Assembly (NCBI RefSeq): GCF_000015165.1
Contig: NC_009485.1
Span: 5,413,501 to 5,477,500, forward strand
Length of the DNA stretch: 64,000 nt
From: Bradyrhizobium sp. BTAi1
GTDB taxonomy: Bacteria; Pseudomonadota; Alphaproteobacteria; Rhizobiales; Xanthobacteraceae
Direction: 5' to 3'
Position 1 is the stretch's first letter. Every line of letters starts with the position of its first letter. Of the stretch, positions 16,728 through 25,742 are shown in pieces. The notes below the pieces were generated by a model. It was given only the letters and a program-made list of their open reading frames with translations. It was not told the DNA's origin and did no database searches. The position numbers were made by a program, and so were the translations under genes.

Positions 16728-18158
16728 TCATGGCGCCGGCTGAGCCGCCGCCTGTGGGGACGAGCCTTGCGTCCGGGGAACCGCCGCCCCGGGCGGTTGA
16801 GCGACCGCTTTTGACGGCGGACAGGTGTCCGCCAGCCGCTTCAGCGCGCTCTGCAGCCCGTCGCTGGCAACAGGGAACGGCCCGAGCTTGGGACGCGCAG
16901 CATTCGCTCCGGCATCGCCGAACTCGACCAGCGGCGCCGCGGCCAACGCCCTGATCTGACCAGCGTTCAGGAAGACGCCCCAGGTTTCGCGGTCGCCGGA
17001 CCGTCGCGGCGGCCACAGGAAGTTGAGCTTGGCATTGCCGCTCGCCAAGACCAGGCCGGCACCGCCAAGTCCGGTGGGCGCGTTGCGCTCGACATCCAGC
17101 TCGAAGCGATCCTGGTCGAAGCAGACCAGCTGCAGCCGCATGGTACGGAACGAGGTCTCGCCGTCCTGGCGCGAAAGAATGGTCTTGTAGACAATGCCCC
17201 GGGCAGCGGCCTCGAACATCCAGGAGCTTTCCACACGGTCGCGGCGATCGAGCGCAAACCGCGCGATCTCCTCCCGGGTCAGGATGCGCATGCCCTCGAA
17301 CGGCACCGATCGCGCCACCGTCAGCAGACCCGGGTCCGCGCCGAGCCGAGCCATGTACCCGAGCACCATCTTGTCGGAGCGCTCCATCGCCCGCTGCATG
17401 GCCTGCGCCCTGAGCTCGCGGCTCGGCACCCCGCCGGTGAAGTTCAGGATGACCCGCGGCGAATGCACCGCGAGCGTGACGTCCGGAGCAATCTCGCGCG
17501 AGGACGCGCCGAGGATGAGGTAGGGACAGGCCGAGTTGCAGATCGCGCCGCGGGTCCAGACATCGCCGTGCAGCTCGCGCCCGGATTGCTTCAACCTGGT
17601 GCAGGCCTCGCCCTCCTGGGGCTCAAAGCCACACTCTTGCAGGGTGGTGCGGCCCACCCGGACGGTGGCCTTCTTCTCACGCAGAATGTTGCCGATTGCG
17701 AGCGCCTGCTCGAGATTGCCGCCTGGGGAGTTGAAGTAGATCGGCAGCTTACGGTCGCCGATCTGCTTCATGAACTTGCGGAAACGCGCCGCGGCGCTGT
17801 TGTCGATCTTGCCTTCGGCTGCGATCCAGCTGTCGCAGCCCGGTCCGCAGGCGTCAGGCGCGCCTTTGACGAGAGCAAAGGAAATCGCCGCGGCCCCATC
17901 CCCGCTCGGACGCGCGGGCGCCGCCGGTCGAGACGCCGGCTTGGCCTGCATTGCTGGCTTGGCCTGATCGGCCGGCTTCGCCTGGGACGCAGGTCTGACC
18001 TGGACGGCTGACCTGGCCGGCGCTGCGGATCTGCCCGTCGGCGCGACCGCCGCCTGCAGCGATGCGCCCGGCAACATCAGCGCGATCAGCACGGCTGCAA
18101 CCCGAATGCGGCCCCGCCGGAAGAAAACAGACAGCGGCGCCTCCCCTGCAGACACCAT
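16728..18158 (-). CDS. Periplasmic ClpP-fold protein with KPA-repeat linker (COG3904-like)
   Basis: The 476-residue protein starts with a signal or anchor (RVAAVLIALMLPGASLQA). A low-complexity linker with repeated QAKPA-type units follows (about 55-85). The ClpP/SppA-like core shows IYFNSPGGNLEQALAIGN (about 140-157), AICNSACPYLILGAS (about 205-219, Ser in the nucleophile position) and AVHSPR (about 230). The ATG at 18158 is used; the frame also opens at a TTG eight codons upstream. It shares fold and motifs with the protein at 837-1736 but is larger. Substrate unknown. Confidence 0.75.
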   Translation of the reverse strand: MVSAGEAPLSVFFRRGRIRVAAVLIALMLPGASLQAAVAPTGRSAAPARSAVQVRPASQAKPADQAKPAMQAKPASRPAAPARPSGDGAAAISFALVKGAPDACGPGCDSWIAAEGKIDNSAAARFRKFMKQIGDRKLPIYFNSPGGNLEQALAIGNILREKKATVRVGRTTLQECGFEPQEGEACTRLKQSGRELHGDVWTRGAICNSACPYLILGASSREIAPDVTLAVHSPRVILNFTGGVPSRELRAQAMQRAMERSDKMVLGYMARLGADPGLLTVARSVPFEGMRILTREEIARFALDRRDRVESSWMFEAAARGIVYKTILSRQDGETSFRTMRLQLVCFDQDRFELDVERNAPTGLGGAGLVLASGNAKLNFLWPPRRSGDRETWGVFLNAGQIRALAAAPLVEFGDAGANAARPKLGPFPVASDGLQSALKRLADTCPPSKAVAQPPGAAVPRTQGSSPQAAAQPAP

Positions 18159-18355
18159 CGCCAACGCGTCCCCATATCCCAAACACTTGAAGTTGTATCA
18201 TACCAGCCCGCCGCGACAATCTCCGCAGCGGCCCACCGGGTCGGATCGACCGGTTTTCCCGCCCTGCCCCGGGTTGCAGCCTCCGAATCCCCTGCTATAC
18301 CGCTTGCTCCCGCTTACCTGCGCTCGTTCGCAGGAGTGAGCTCAAGGAGAGAGAC

Positions 18356-20422
18356 ATGCCTGACTCGAAATCCCCCGATTCGAAATCCGACCATTCCAAA
18401 TCCGGCTTCCAGTACAGCCTCAGCAATCTGAAGCCCGCCGCCCCGGTCGAGAAGATCACGATCGCCTTCCCCGACGGGGCCAAGCGCGAATATCCGCGGG
18501 GCACCACCGGCCTCGATATTGCCAAGGGCATCTCGCCCTCGCTCGCCAAGCGCACCGTCGCGATGGCGCTGAACGGCGACCTCGCCGACCTCAACGACCC
18601 CATCACCGAGGATGCCAAGCTCGAGCTCGTCGACCGCGACGATCCGCGCGCGTTGGAATTGATCCGGCACGATTGCGCCCATGTGCTCGCCGAGGCCGTG
18701 CAGTCGCTGTGGCCGGGAACCCAGGTGACGATCGGCCCTGTCATCGAGAACGGGTTCTATTACGACTTCTTCCGCAACGAGCCGTTCACCCCCGAGGATT
18801 TCGCCGCGATCGAGAAAAAGATGCGCGAGATCATCGGCCGCGACAAGCCCTTCACCAAGGAGGTGTGGGATCGCGAGAAGACCAAGCAGGTGTTCCGCGA
18901 CAAGGGCGAGGCGTTCAAGGTCGAGCTGGTCGACGCCATTCCGGGCGACGAGCCGATCAAGATCTACTCCCAGGGCGACTGGTTCGATCTGTGCCGCGGC
19001 CCGCACATGACCTCGACGGGGAAGATCGGCAACGCCTTCAAGCTGATGAAGGTGGCGGGCGCGTATTGGCGCGGCGATTCCAACAATCCGATGCTGACCC
19101 GCATCTACGGCACCGCCTTCGCCAGGCAGGAGCAGCTCGACGCCTACCTCAAGCAGATCGAGGAGGCGGAGAAGCGCGACCACCGCAAGCTCGGCCGCGA
19201 GCTCGATCTGTTCCATTTCCAGGAGGAAGGTCCGGGCGTCGTGTTCTGGCACCCCAAGGGCTGGAGCATCTTCCAGGCGCTGATCGCCTATATGCGGCGG
19301 CGCCTCGCCGGCGAGTATGACGAGGTGAATGCGCCGCAGATCCTCGACAAGTCGCTGTGGGAGACCTCCGGTCACTGGAACTGGTACCGCGAGAACATGT
19401 TCGCGGCGCAGTCCGCCGGCGACGAGGCCGAGGACAAGCGCTGGTTTGCGCTGAAGCCGATGAACTGCCCGGGTCACGTGCAGATCTTCAAGCATGGGCT
19501 GAAGAGCTATCGCGATCTGCCGCTGCGGCTCGCCGAATTCGGCGTCGTGCACCGCTACGAGGCCTCCGGCGCGATGCACGGCTTGATGCGCGTGCGCGGC
19601 TTCACCCAGGACGACGCGCACATCTTCTGCACCGAGGATCAGCTCGCCGAGGAATGCCTGAAGATCAACGATCTCATTCTCTCGACCTATTCCGATTTCG
19701 GCTTCGAGGGCGAGTTGACGGTGAAGCTGTCGACCCGGCCGGAGAAGCGCGTCGGCACCGACGAGATGTGGGATCATGCCGAGCGCGTGATGGCCACCGT
19801 GCTGAACGAGATCAAGGCGCAGCGCAACAACATCCGCACCGAGATCAACCCGGGCGAAGGCGCGTTCTACGGGCCGAAGTTCGAATATGTGCTGCGCGAC
19901 GCCATCGGCCGCGACTGGCAGTGCGGCACCACGCAGGTCGACTTCAACCTGCCCGAACGGTTCGGCGCCTTCTACATCGACGCCGACGGCGCCAAGAAGG
20001 CGCCGGTCATGGTGCATCGCGCGATCTGCGGTTCGATGGAGCGCTTCATCGGCATCCTGATCGAGCACTATGCCGGCAGCTTCCCGCTGTGGCTGGCGCC
20101 GACCCAGGTCGTTGTCACCACCATCACCTCGGAAGGCGACGAATACGCCAAGCAGGTGCTGGCGGCGTTGCGCCGGGCGGGGCTGCGGGCGGAAATCGAT
20201 CTGCGCAACGAGAAGATCAACTACAAGGTCCGCGAGCACTCGATGCAGAAGATCCCGGCTCTGCTCGTCGTCGGCAAGAAGGAGGCCGAGACGCATTCGG
20301 TCTCCGTCCGCCGGCTCGGCCGCGACGGCCAGACCGTGATGCCGACGGCGGACGCGATCGCCGCCTTGGTCGACGAGGCGACGCCGCCGGACGTCCAGCG
20401 CCGCCAGCGCGAGGCGGCGTGA
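18356..20422 (+). CDS. thrS: Threonine--tRNA ligase
   Basis: The 688-residue enzyme charges tRNA-Thr. After an unusual repetitive N-terminus comes a TGS domain (about 33-95). The editing domain follows, with HDCAH (105-109) and the zinc-like DLCRGPH (211-217). The class II catalytic core with MNCPGH (369-374) is next, and the anticodon-binding domain makes up the last 100 residues. It is longer than the roughly 640-residue E. coli enzyme, mainly because of the first 30 residues. AAGGAGAGAGAC directly before the ATG supports this start. The first 16 codons consist of three 15-bp repeats encoding DSKSP/DSKSD/HSKSG. Confidence 0.97.
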   Translation: MPDSKSPDSKSDHSKSGFQYSLSNLKPAAPVEKITIAFPDGAKREYPRGTTGLDIAKGISPSLAKRTVAMALNGDLADLNDPITEDAKLELVDRDDPRALELIRHDCAHVLAEAVQSLWPGTQVTIGPVIENGFYYDFFRNEPFTPEDFAAIEKKMREIIGRDKPFTKEVWDREKTKQVFRDKGEAFKVELVDAIPGDEPIKIYSQGDWFDLCRGPHMTSTGKIGNAFKLMKVAGAYWRGDSNNPMLTRIYGTAFARQEQLDAYLKQIEEAEKRDHRKLGRELDLFHFQEEGPGVVFWHPKGWSIFQALIAYMRRRLAGEYDEVNAPQILDKSLWETSGHWNWYRENMFAAQSAGDEAEDKRWFALKPMNCPGHVQIFKHGLKSYRDLPLRLAEFGVVHRYEASGAMHGLMRVRGFTQDDAHIFCTEDQLAEECLKINDLILSTYSDFGFEGELTVKLSTRPEKRVGTDEMWDHAERVMATVLNEIKAQRNNIRTEINPGEGAFYGPKFEYVLRDAIGRDWQCGTTQVDFNLPERFGAFYIDADGAKKAPVMVHRAICGSMERFIGILIEHYAGSFPLWLAPTQVVVTTITSEGDEYAKQVLAALRRAGLRAEIDLRNEKINYKVREHSMQKIPALLVVGKKEAETHSVSVRRLGRDGQTVMPTADAIAALVDEATPPDVQRRQREAA
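18362..18406 (+). repeat. 15-bp coding tandem repeat at the thrS N-terminus (3 copies)
   Basis: GACTCGAAATCCCCC, GATTCGAAATCCGAC and CATTCCAAATCCGGC follow each other in frame. They encode a polar, lysine/serine extension not needed for the TGS domain. Confidence 0.8.
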
Positions 20423-20448
20423 GGCCTGAATGGCCGCACGAGGCGTAG

Positions 20449-20502
20449 CCCGCATGAGCGCCCGCCGAAGCCCAACAGGCTTCGGCGCAAGCGACATGCG
20501 GG
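20449..20502. repeat. Nested inverted repeat downstream of thrS (CCCGCAT...ATGCGGG family)
   Basis: Outer arms CCCGCAT (20449-20455) and ATGCGGG (20496-20502) enclose a perfect inner hairpin, GCCGAAGCC (20464-20472) with GGCTTCGGC (20478-20486). A second element with the same outer arms and AGCG/GCGAC spacing lies at 60742-60797. Both start within 30 bases of a stop codon, so they may end transcription. Confidence 0.65.
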
Positions 20503-20547
20503 TTCTCTGCCAGGGCCCGTGAGACCCGGGCGGCCGGGCGACGCCTG

Positions 20548-21459
20548 CTACGCCGACAGGCTGGCCGCAGCATCCGCCCCACGCCCTTCCCTGCCCGCCG
20601 CCTGCAGCGCGATCTCGGCGCATTCTGCCATGTAGATAAACATCGTTGCCATCATGTGCGCGAGCGCCTCGCGTCCGCGCGGCAGGATGGTGATGGCGTC
20701 CATCGCGGCGCCGCCACGTCTGAGAAGTCCATTGGCCTCGGCTTCGCGCAGCAGCGTCAGCACGTGCTTGCGCGACACCGAAAACTGCTTCGCGAGAGCG
20801 TTGATGGACAACGGCACGGCGTCCACAGGCGGAAACGGCCGGTCCGCGGCGCCGGCCAAAGCCAGGCCGAACAGAATGACCATGCCGGCCGTGCGCTCGG
20901 CAAACGGCTCCAGCTCTGGCGCGCCGTCGAGCAAGCGAAGCCCGGCGATGAAGCGTTGGCCGAGCTCGCGCACGAAGGTCCTGACGAAGCTGGAATCGCG
21001 CAAGGCCGCCCGATAGGCGACAGCAGCCGGGATGACGGCGCTCATGGCGTCGAACTGCCCGCCCCAGCGCTCACGATGCAGCGCCATCAGCCGCTCGGTC
21101 GGCACCAGCGGCCGCCGCCGTCGATCCTGACGCGGGGCCGCCGCCACGAGACCGACGGCACGCATCAGCGCCAGCATCGCCTCGCAGCGGCCGGGGCTGC
21201 ATAGATCGAGCCGCACGCACATGTCCTTCATGGCGCCGACGGTCAGTCCGCGCTCGCCCTCACGCGGCCCGGCATAGTGCAGGTACAGCACGATATGGGG
21301 AAGCAGCGCCCGCGCCCGGTCGCTCAACAGCGCATTGAGGATACGATCGCCGCGGTACAGGTTGACAGCCGCGGCGGCCGAGGCCCGCATCGCATCGGGA
21401 AAGCCAGGCTGGCTGCAAAGACGGAGCACGGCGTCAGGTGACAGTGTCAGCGGGGTCAT
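20548..21459 (-). CDS. Winged-helix regulator-like protein, hypothetical
   Basis: The product (303 residues from the ATG at 21459) has an alpha-helical N-terminal part with an Arg-rich region. The C-terminal part carries a helix-turn-helix, LSINALAKQFSVSRKHVLTL, followed by REAEANGLLRRGG, typical of MarR/GntR-type winged helices. A regulatory role is likely, with no known ligand. An alternative ATG at 21510 adds 17 residues. It is divergent from the nitroreductase gene. Confidence 0.65.
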   Translation of the reverse strand: MTPLTLSPDAVLRLCSQPGFPDAMRASAAAAVNLYRGDRILNALLSDRARALLPHIVLYLHYAGPREGERGLTVGAMKDMCVRLDLCSPGRCEAMLALMRAVGLVAAAPRQDRRRRPLVPTERLMALHRERWGGQFDAMSAVIPAAVAYRAALRDSSFVRTFVRELGQRFIAGLRLLDGAPELEPFAERTAGMVILFGLALAGAADRPFPPVDAVPLSINALAKQFSVSRKHVLTLLREAEANGLLRRGGAAMDAITILPRGREALAHMMATMFIYMAECAEIALQAAGREGRGADAAASLSA

Positions 21460-21690
21460 TCCTACGGCAAATCCGGGCGCTTGCCGGCCAGGGCCGGACG
21501 GTGTCGTCATCGTTTTACCGATCAGCCCGATGGTCCACAATCGCGGCGGGGTTGGCTCGCGCGGACGGCTGACCGCCGACCGGCAGTGCCGGCGCAAAGC
21601 CGAGAACCGATCAAAACGCCGTGCCGCGGTCTCGTTGCCGGCCCTGGCCCATGCTATCTCTGCCCCGAAACGCAACAGAGACCCACCGAC

Positions 21691-22254
21691 GTGCCCGACG
21701 CGATTGAACTCCTCAAGACCCGCCGCTCCGTGAAGCCACGCGAGATGAGCGGTCCCGGCCCCTCGCCCGCCGAGCTCGACACCATCCTGACCATCGGCGC
21801 CCGCGTGCCGGACCATGGCAAGCTCGCGCCCTGGCGCTTCATCGTGTTCGAGGGCGACGGCCGCCGCCGCGCCGGCGAGGTGATAGCATCGGTGTTCGCC
21901 AAGACGCACCCGCAGGCGACCGCCGCCGAGCTCGAGGTCGAGAAGAACCGCTTCATGGAGGCGCCGCTGGTGATCGGCCTCGTCAGCTTCACCAAGCCGC
22001 ATCCGAAGGTGCCGGCCTATGAGCAGGAGCTCTCGGCTGGCGCCAGCGCGATGAACATCCTGACCGCCGCGACCGCGCTCGGCTATGGCGGCTGCTGGCT
22101 GTCCGGCTGGTTCATGTTCGACCGCGACGTGCTCGACGGCTTCGGCTTGAAGCCGGAGGAGAAGCTCGCCGGCCTCATTCATATCGGCAAGCCGACCAAG
22201 CCGAGCGAGGACCGCCCGCGCCCGGCGCTCGCGGACATCGTGACGCGGTTCTGA
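21691..22254 (+). CDS. Nitroreductase-family FMN oxidoreductase
   Basis: The 187-residue protein begins with the family pattern AIELLKTRRSVKP, where the Arg/Ser residues bind FMN phosphate. It has APWRFIVFEG and ALGYGGCWLSGW further on, as in the YdjA-like branch of the nitroreductase superfamily. These enzymes reduce nitro groups or quinones with NAD(P)H. The start is GTG, placed by alignment of the first motif near the N-terminus; the longer upstream frame (from 21481) overlaps the start of the divergent gene and is not supported. Confidence 0.85.
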   Translation: MPDAIELLKTRRSVKPREMSGPGPSPAELDTILTIGARVPDHGKLAPWRFIVFEGDGRRRAGEVIASVFAKTHPQATAAELEVEKNRFMEAPLVIGLVSFTKPHPKVPAYEQELSAGASAMNILTAATALGYGGCWLSGWFMFDRDVLDGFGLKPEEKLAGLIHIGKPTKPSEDRPRPALADIVTRF

Positions 22255-22455
22255 CGGCGACAAGCTCCGCTGTCGTCCCCCCGCGAACACAGGGACCCAT
22301 GACCACCGGCGGCCTCGGCGACAGACGCTCGTTCGGCACCGCCGGTCGCCACTTGACCCTGTGGTTACGGATCCCGGATTGGCGCGCGCCTGCAGCGCAC
22401 CTGTCGGGGACGACAGGGAACGTGTGGCCGACAGCGTTGATCTATCAGCCTCCCA

Positions 22456-24936
22456 TCACGCCGCCTTCGATGATCGTGCGCCGAACCGCGCCAACAGACC
22501 TGCAATCTCCGCGGCAGGCCTGGCAGCGCTGAACAGATAGCCCTGCACCTGATTGCAGCCTTCGGCGCGCAGCCAGTCGAGCTGCTCTGATGTCTCGACG
22601 CCTTCGGCCGTGGTGATGATGTTCAGGCTGCGGCCCAGGCCGGAAATGGCGCGGACGATCGCCAGGCAGTCGGAGCGTTGCGCCAGGTCCTTCACGAAGG
22701 AACGATCGATCTTGATCTTGTCGAACGGGAAGCTTCTGAGATAGCTGAGGCTGGAATAGCCGGTGCCGAAATCGTCCATCGATATGCGGACGCCAAGCTG
22801 GCGCAGCTGATGCAAGGTCGCCAGATTGGCATCGGTCTCGGCGAGCAGGATCGACTCCGTGATTTCCAGCTCGAGCCGCTCCGGGGCGAGGCTGGATTGC
22901 GCCAGCGCCTGCATCACGACCTGCACCAGGTTGCGGCTGCGGAACTGCACCGCCGACAGGTTCACCGCGACCTTGATGCCATCGGGCCATGTCGCCGCCT
23001 CGTGGCAGGCCTCGCGCAACACCCATTCGCCGAGCGGGACGATCAGCCCGATGTCCTCGGCAACAGGAATGAACTCCGCCGGCGAGATCATGCCCTTGTC
23101 CGGATGGCGCCAGCGCAGCAGGCATTCGAATCCGCTGATGATATTGCTGGCGACATCGATGAGCGGCTGGTAGTGCAGCTCGAACTCGGCTTGCGCAAAG
23201 GCGCGGCGCAGATCGTGCTCCATGTCGCGCCGCTTCTGCGCCTGCAGATCCATCTCCCGCTCGAAAAAGCGGTGCACGCGGCCGCCGTGCTGTTTGGCGC
23301 GGTACAACGCCATGTCGGCATTCTTCATCAGCTCTTCGCAGCTCGTGCCGTCGAGCGGAGACAATGCGATGCCGATCGAGGCCCCGATGACGAGCTCATT
23401 GCCGTCGATGTCATAGGGCGCGCTGAGCACCGAGATCAGGCGGGCCGCGAACTCGCCGGACCCATCAGCGCCGTCCTGGCTGACGATCGCGGCGAACTCG
23501 TCGCCGCCGAGCCGCGCCGCCAGATTGCCGCCGTGCATCTGCTGCTTGAGGCGGCCGGCGACCGCCTGCAGCAGACGATCGCCCATCGGATGGCCGAACG
23601 AGTCGTTGACGGTCTTGAACAGGTCGAGGTCGATGCACAATACGGCGAGTGGCCTCGCCCCTGACGCGGCTTCATCGAGCTCCTGCGCCAGGCGCTGCTG
23701 GAAAAACTCCCGGTTCGGCAGGCCGGTGAGACCGTCATGATGCGCCATATAGGCAATCCGCGCCTCGGCGCGACGGCGCTCGGTAATGTCGACGATGGCC
23801 ATCAGCACGCCGTCGCGGCCGTCGTAATTGATCTCGCGTCCGTAGGTCAGGACCTCGATCTCGCTTCCATCGGCTTTGCAGTGGCGGCAGTCGCGGTGAA
23901 ACAGATCGCCATCGGCCAGCCGCGTCAATGCATCGTCGACCGCGCCCCACTCGCCCGGCGGCCACAGATCCCACACGTTCATGCACAGGAGATCCGCGCG
24001 GCTGTAACCATAATGCCGGAGCATCGCATCGTTGACGTTGAGGATCTGCGCAGTCTTCCCGTCGAGGATGCACATCGGCATCGGATTGGCGTCGAACAGC
24101 AGCCGGAACGAGGCCTCACGCCGTTTGAGCGCGGTCACGTCGGCAATGGTCATCGAGACGATGTCACCGAACGCATGGACGCCAAGCCGGAGATTGCGGT
24201 CGTCGCTGTCGAGCTCGAACTGGTCACTTCCACCATGCGCCACGACCTCGAACAGCCGCGCCATCACGTCCGGGCCGCACAGCACATGGCCGCCCTGCTT
24301 CAGGCGGTGCCATTGCAGGTCGCTCGACGGCAGCCTGAGCAGCTCGGCCGCCGCGCGATTGTGATGCACAACCTGGAAATCGCGCGGCGCACCGGCGCTG
24401 TCGCGGATGGTCGCAAGCGAGATCACCCCGTCGTCCGTCGTCGAGAAGATCGCATCGAGCAGATTATATTGCGCGGAGCGCTCGTTGATATAGGTCCCCA
24501 CCAGCGTGCTGCCCCAGCGCGAGCTGGTCGGCAGCGCCAGCACATCATAGGTGCGAACCATGCCATCGCGCACGCAATGCGCCGTCGCCGCATGCGGCTG
24601 CCGGCTCGACAGCGCGGAGCTCGCCGCCTCCGTCAGCACCGTGGCGCAATCCGGCGACACGGCTGCGACGGCGATGTCCCATCGCTCGTCCTGCAGCCAA
24701 TGCTGGACATAACGGCCGCTGCGCGAGATCTCCAGCACGCCACCGTCATTCTTCAACACCGCGATGTGATCGGCGAGACGACCGAGGCTGCCGAGCATCA
24801 CGTCCTCATAGCGCGGCAATGTCTGGCCCGGCTTCAACGCCGCCTGCCATTTGCGCTTGAGCACCGGGATATCGTCGAAGAGATCGTTGCTGATCTTTTC
24901 TGACATCGTCTTGGCGGCACTCATTGCATTCCTCAC
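22456..24936 (-). CDS. PAS-GGDEF-EAL cyclic-di-GMP turnover protein
   Basis: The 826-residue protein has an N-terminal sensor-like domain (about 20-150) and at least two PAS-like domains (about 160-390; e.g. FRLLFDANPMPMCILDG). A GGDEF domain with intact RLGGDEF follows (about 478). The EAL domain has ECLLRW in place of EALLRW (about 603), DDFGTGYSSLSYL and KIDRSFV. No membrane helix is seen, so it acts in the cytoplasm. All key residues look intact, so it could both make and break c-di-GMP. In-frame ATGs at residues 5 and 11 are alternative starts. A PilZ protein and a LapG-like protease occur 9-10 kb away. Confidence 0.92.
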   Translation of the reverse strand: MRNAMSAAKTMSEKISNDLFDDIPVLKRKWQAALKPGQTLPRYEDVMLGSLGRLADHIAVLKNDGGVLEISRSGRYVQHWLQDERWDIAVAAVSPDCATVLTEAASSALSSRQPHAATAHCVRDGMVRTYDVLALPTSSRWGSTLVGTYINERSAQYNLLDAIFSTTDDGVISLATIRDSAGAPRDFQVVHHNRAAAELLRLPSSDLQWHRLKQGGHVLCGPDVMARLFEVVAHGGSDQFELDSDDRNLRLGVHAFGDIVSMTIADVTALKRREASFRLLFDANPMPMCILDGKTAQILNVNDAMLRHYGYSRADLLCMNVWDLWPPGEWGAVDDALTRLADGDLFHRDCRHCKADGSEIEVLTYGREINYDGRDGVLMAIVDITERRRAEARIAYMAHHDGLTGLPNREFFQQRLAQELDEAASGARPLAVLCIDLDLFKTVNDSFGHPMGDRLLQAVAGRLKQQMHGGNLAARLGGDEFAAIVSQDGADGSGEFAARLISVLSAPYDIDGNELVIGASIGIALSPLDGTSCEELMKNADMALYRAKQHGGRVHRFFEREMDLQAQKRRDMEHDLRRAFAQAEFELHYQPLIDVASNIISGFECLLRWRHPDKGMISPAEFIPVAEDIGLIVPLGEWVLREACHEAATWPDGIKVAVNLSAVQFRSRNLVQVVMQALAQSSLAPERLELEITESILLAETDANLATLHQLRQLGVRISMDDFGTGYSSLSYLRSFPFDKIKIDRSFVKDLAQRSDCLAIVRAISGLGRSLNIITTAEGVETSEQLDWLRAEGCNQVQGYLFSAARPAAEIAGLLARFGARSSKAA

Positions 24937-25088
24937 GTCTTCAGTACGATCCGCCCTGCAGACGGTTCCTGCGTACCCATGCGTCGAGTGCGTCTAATGA
25001 GTTGTAAAGGCGGGGTGCGTTCTGCAGGCCACGCGCAACTATGACAGTTTTAAGTGTTTCCATGGTTAGTGCGCGTTAGCGACTATGA

Positions 25089-25529
25089 CGACACGACGCA
25101 CTACGCCCCCCGAACTCAGGCGGCTCGCTCCTGACCTATGGCGAGGCCTATGTCGCGTTTGTGCGGGCCAACCCCGCGCTCTACAGGCTGATGTTCGGCG
25201 AGGGCTTCCCGGCCGTCTCGCAGCACAGCCCAGCGATCCGAGCGCTGCGGACGCGCGGCTACGAGATCATGAAGGTAAGCCTCGCATCCCGGCTGCCCGC
25301 TGCCGAGCTGCCGATTGCGGGATTGTTTCTGTGGGCGCTCGTGCATGGACTCGGATTGCTTCTCGTTGACGGCCAGATCGTCCGCGGTGACGATCGGAAT
25401 GACGTCATCCGCCGGGTTCTGACGCTGGCAGGAACGGGCCTGATGCAGGGCCAAGGACGTGTCGATGGACCTCCAGCCCGGCCGCCGTCGCGCCCTAAGC
25501 CGAAGCCGAAAGCACAGCCGGTTCGCTGA
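25089..25529 (+). pseudogene. TetR-family regulator remnant lacking its DNA-binding domain
   Basis: The frame opens just after a TGA at 25086 and reads TYGEAYVAFVRANPALYRLM (TetR C-terminal WHG-type domain). It continues through LFLWALVHGLGLLLVDGQI to a basic, Pro/Lys-rich tail. The N-terminal helix-turn-helix of about 50-70 residues is absent, and no start codon with a ribosome binding site precedes the conserved part. I read this as a 5'-truncated regulator. Confidence 0.65.
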
Positions 25530-25742
25530 GCGACAACGGTGACCGTGGTCTCGCGCGAGAGAGAGCGCGCGAGACGGCGGCGCCGCGCTGTCGCTGATCC
25601 CGGCGCCCGCGCGCTCCTGATATTTTCGTTTGGCAAGGTCCGGCCGGCGGTGTTAGCCTGACGATTGTGACGGCCATGTCGCACATCTCTTTTCATGTTA
25701 CGTCTTTTCACGTCACGAAGACCATTATTGTGAGCGGTCCAG

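Noticed and set aside
18314..20623. Long minus-strand ORF of 769 codons opposite thrS
   Set aside because: It is a GC-bias shadow: the plus strand encodes a complete threonyl-tRNA synthetase with all motifs, and the antisense product has no recognisable domain.
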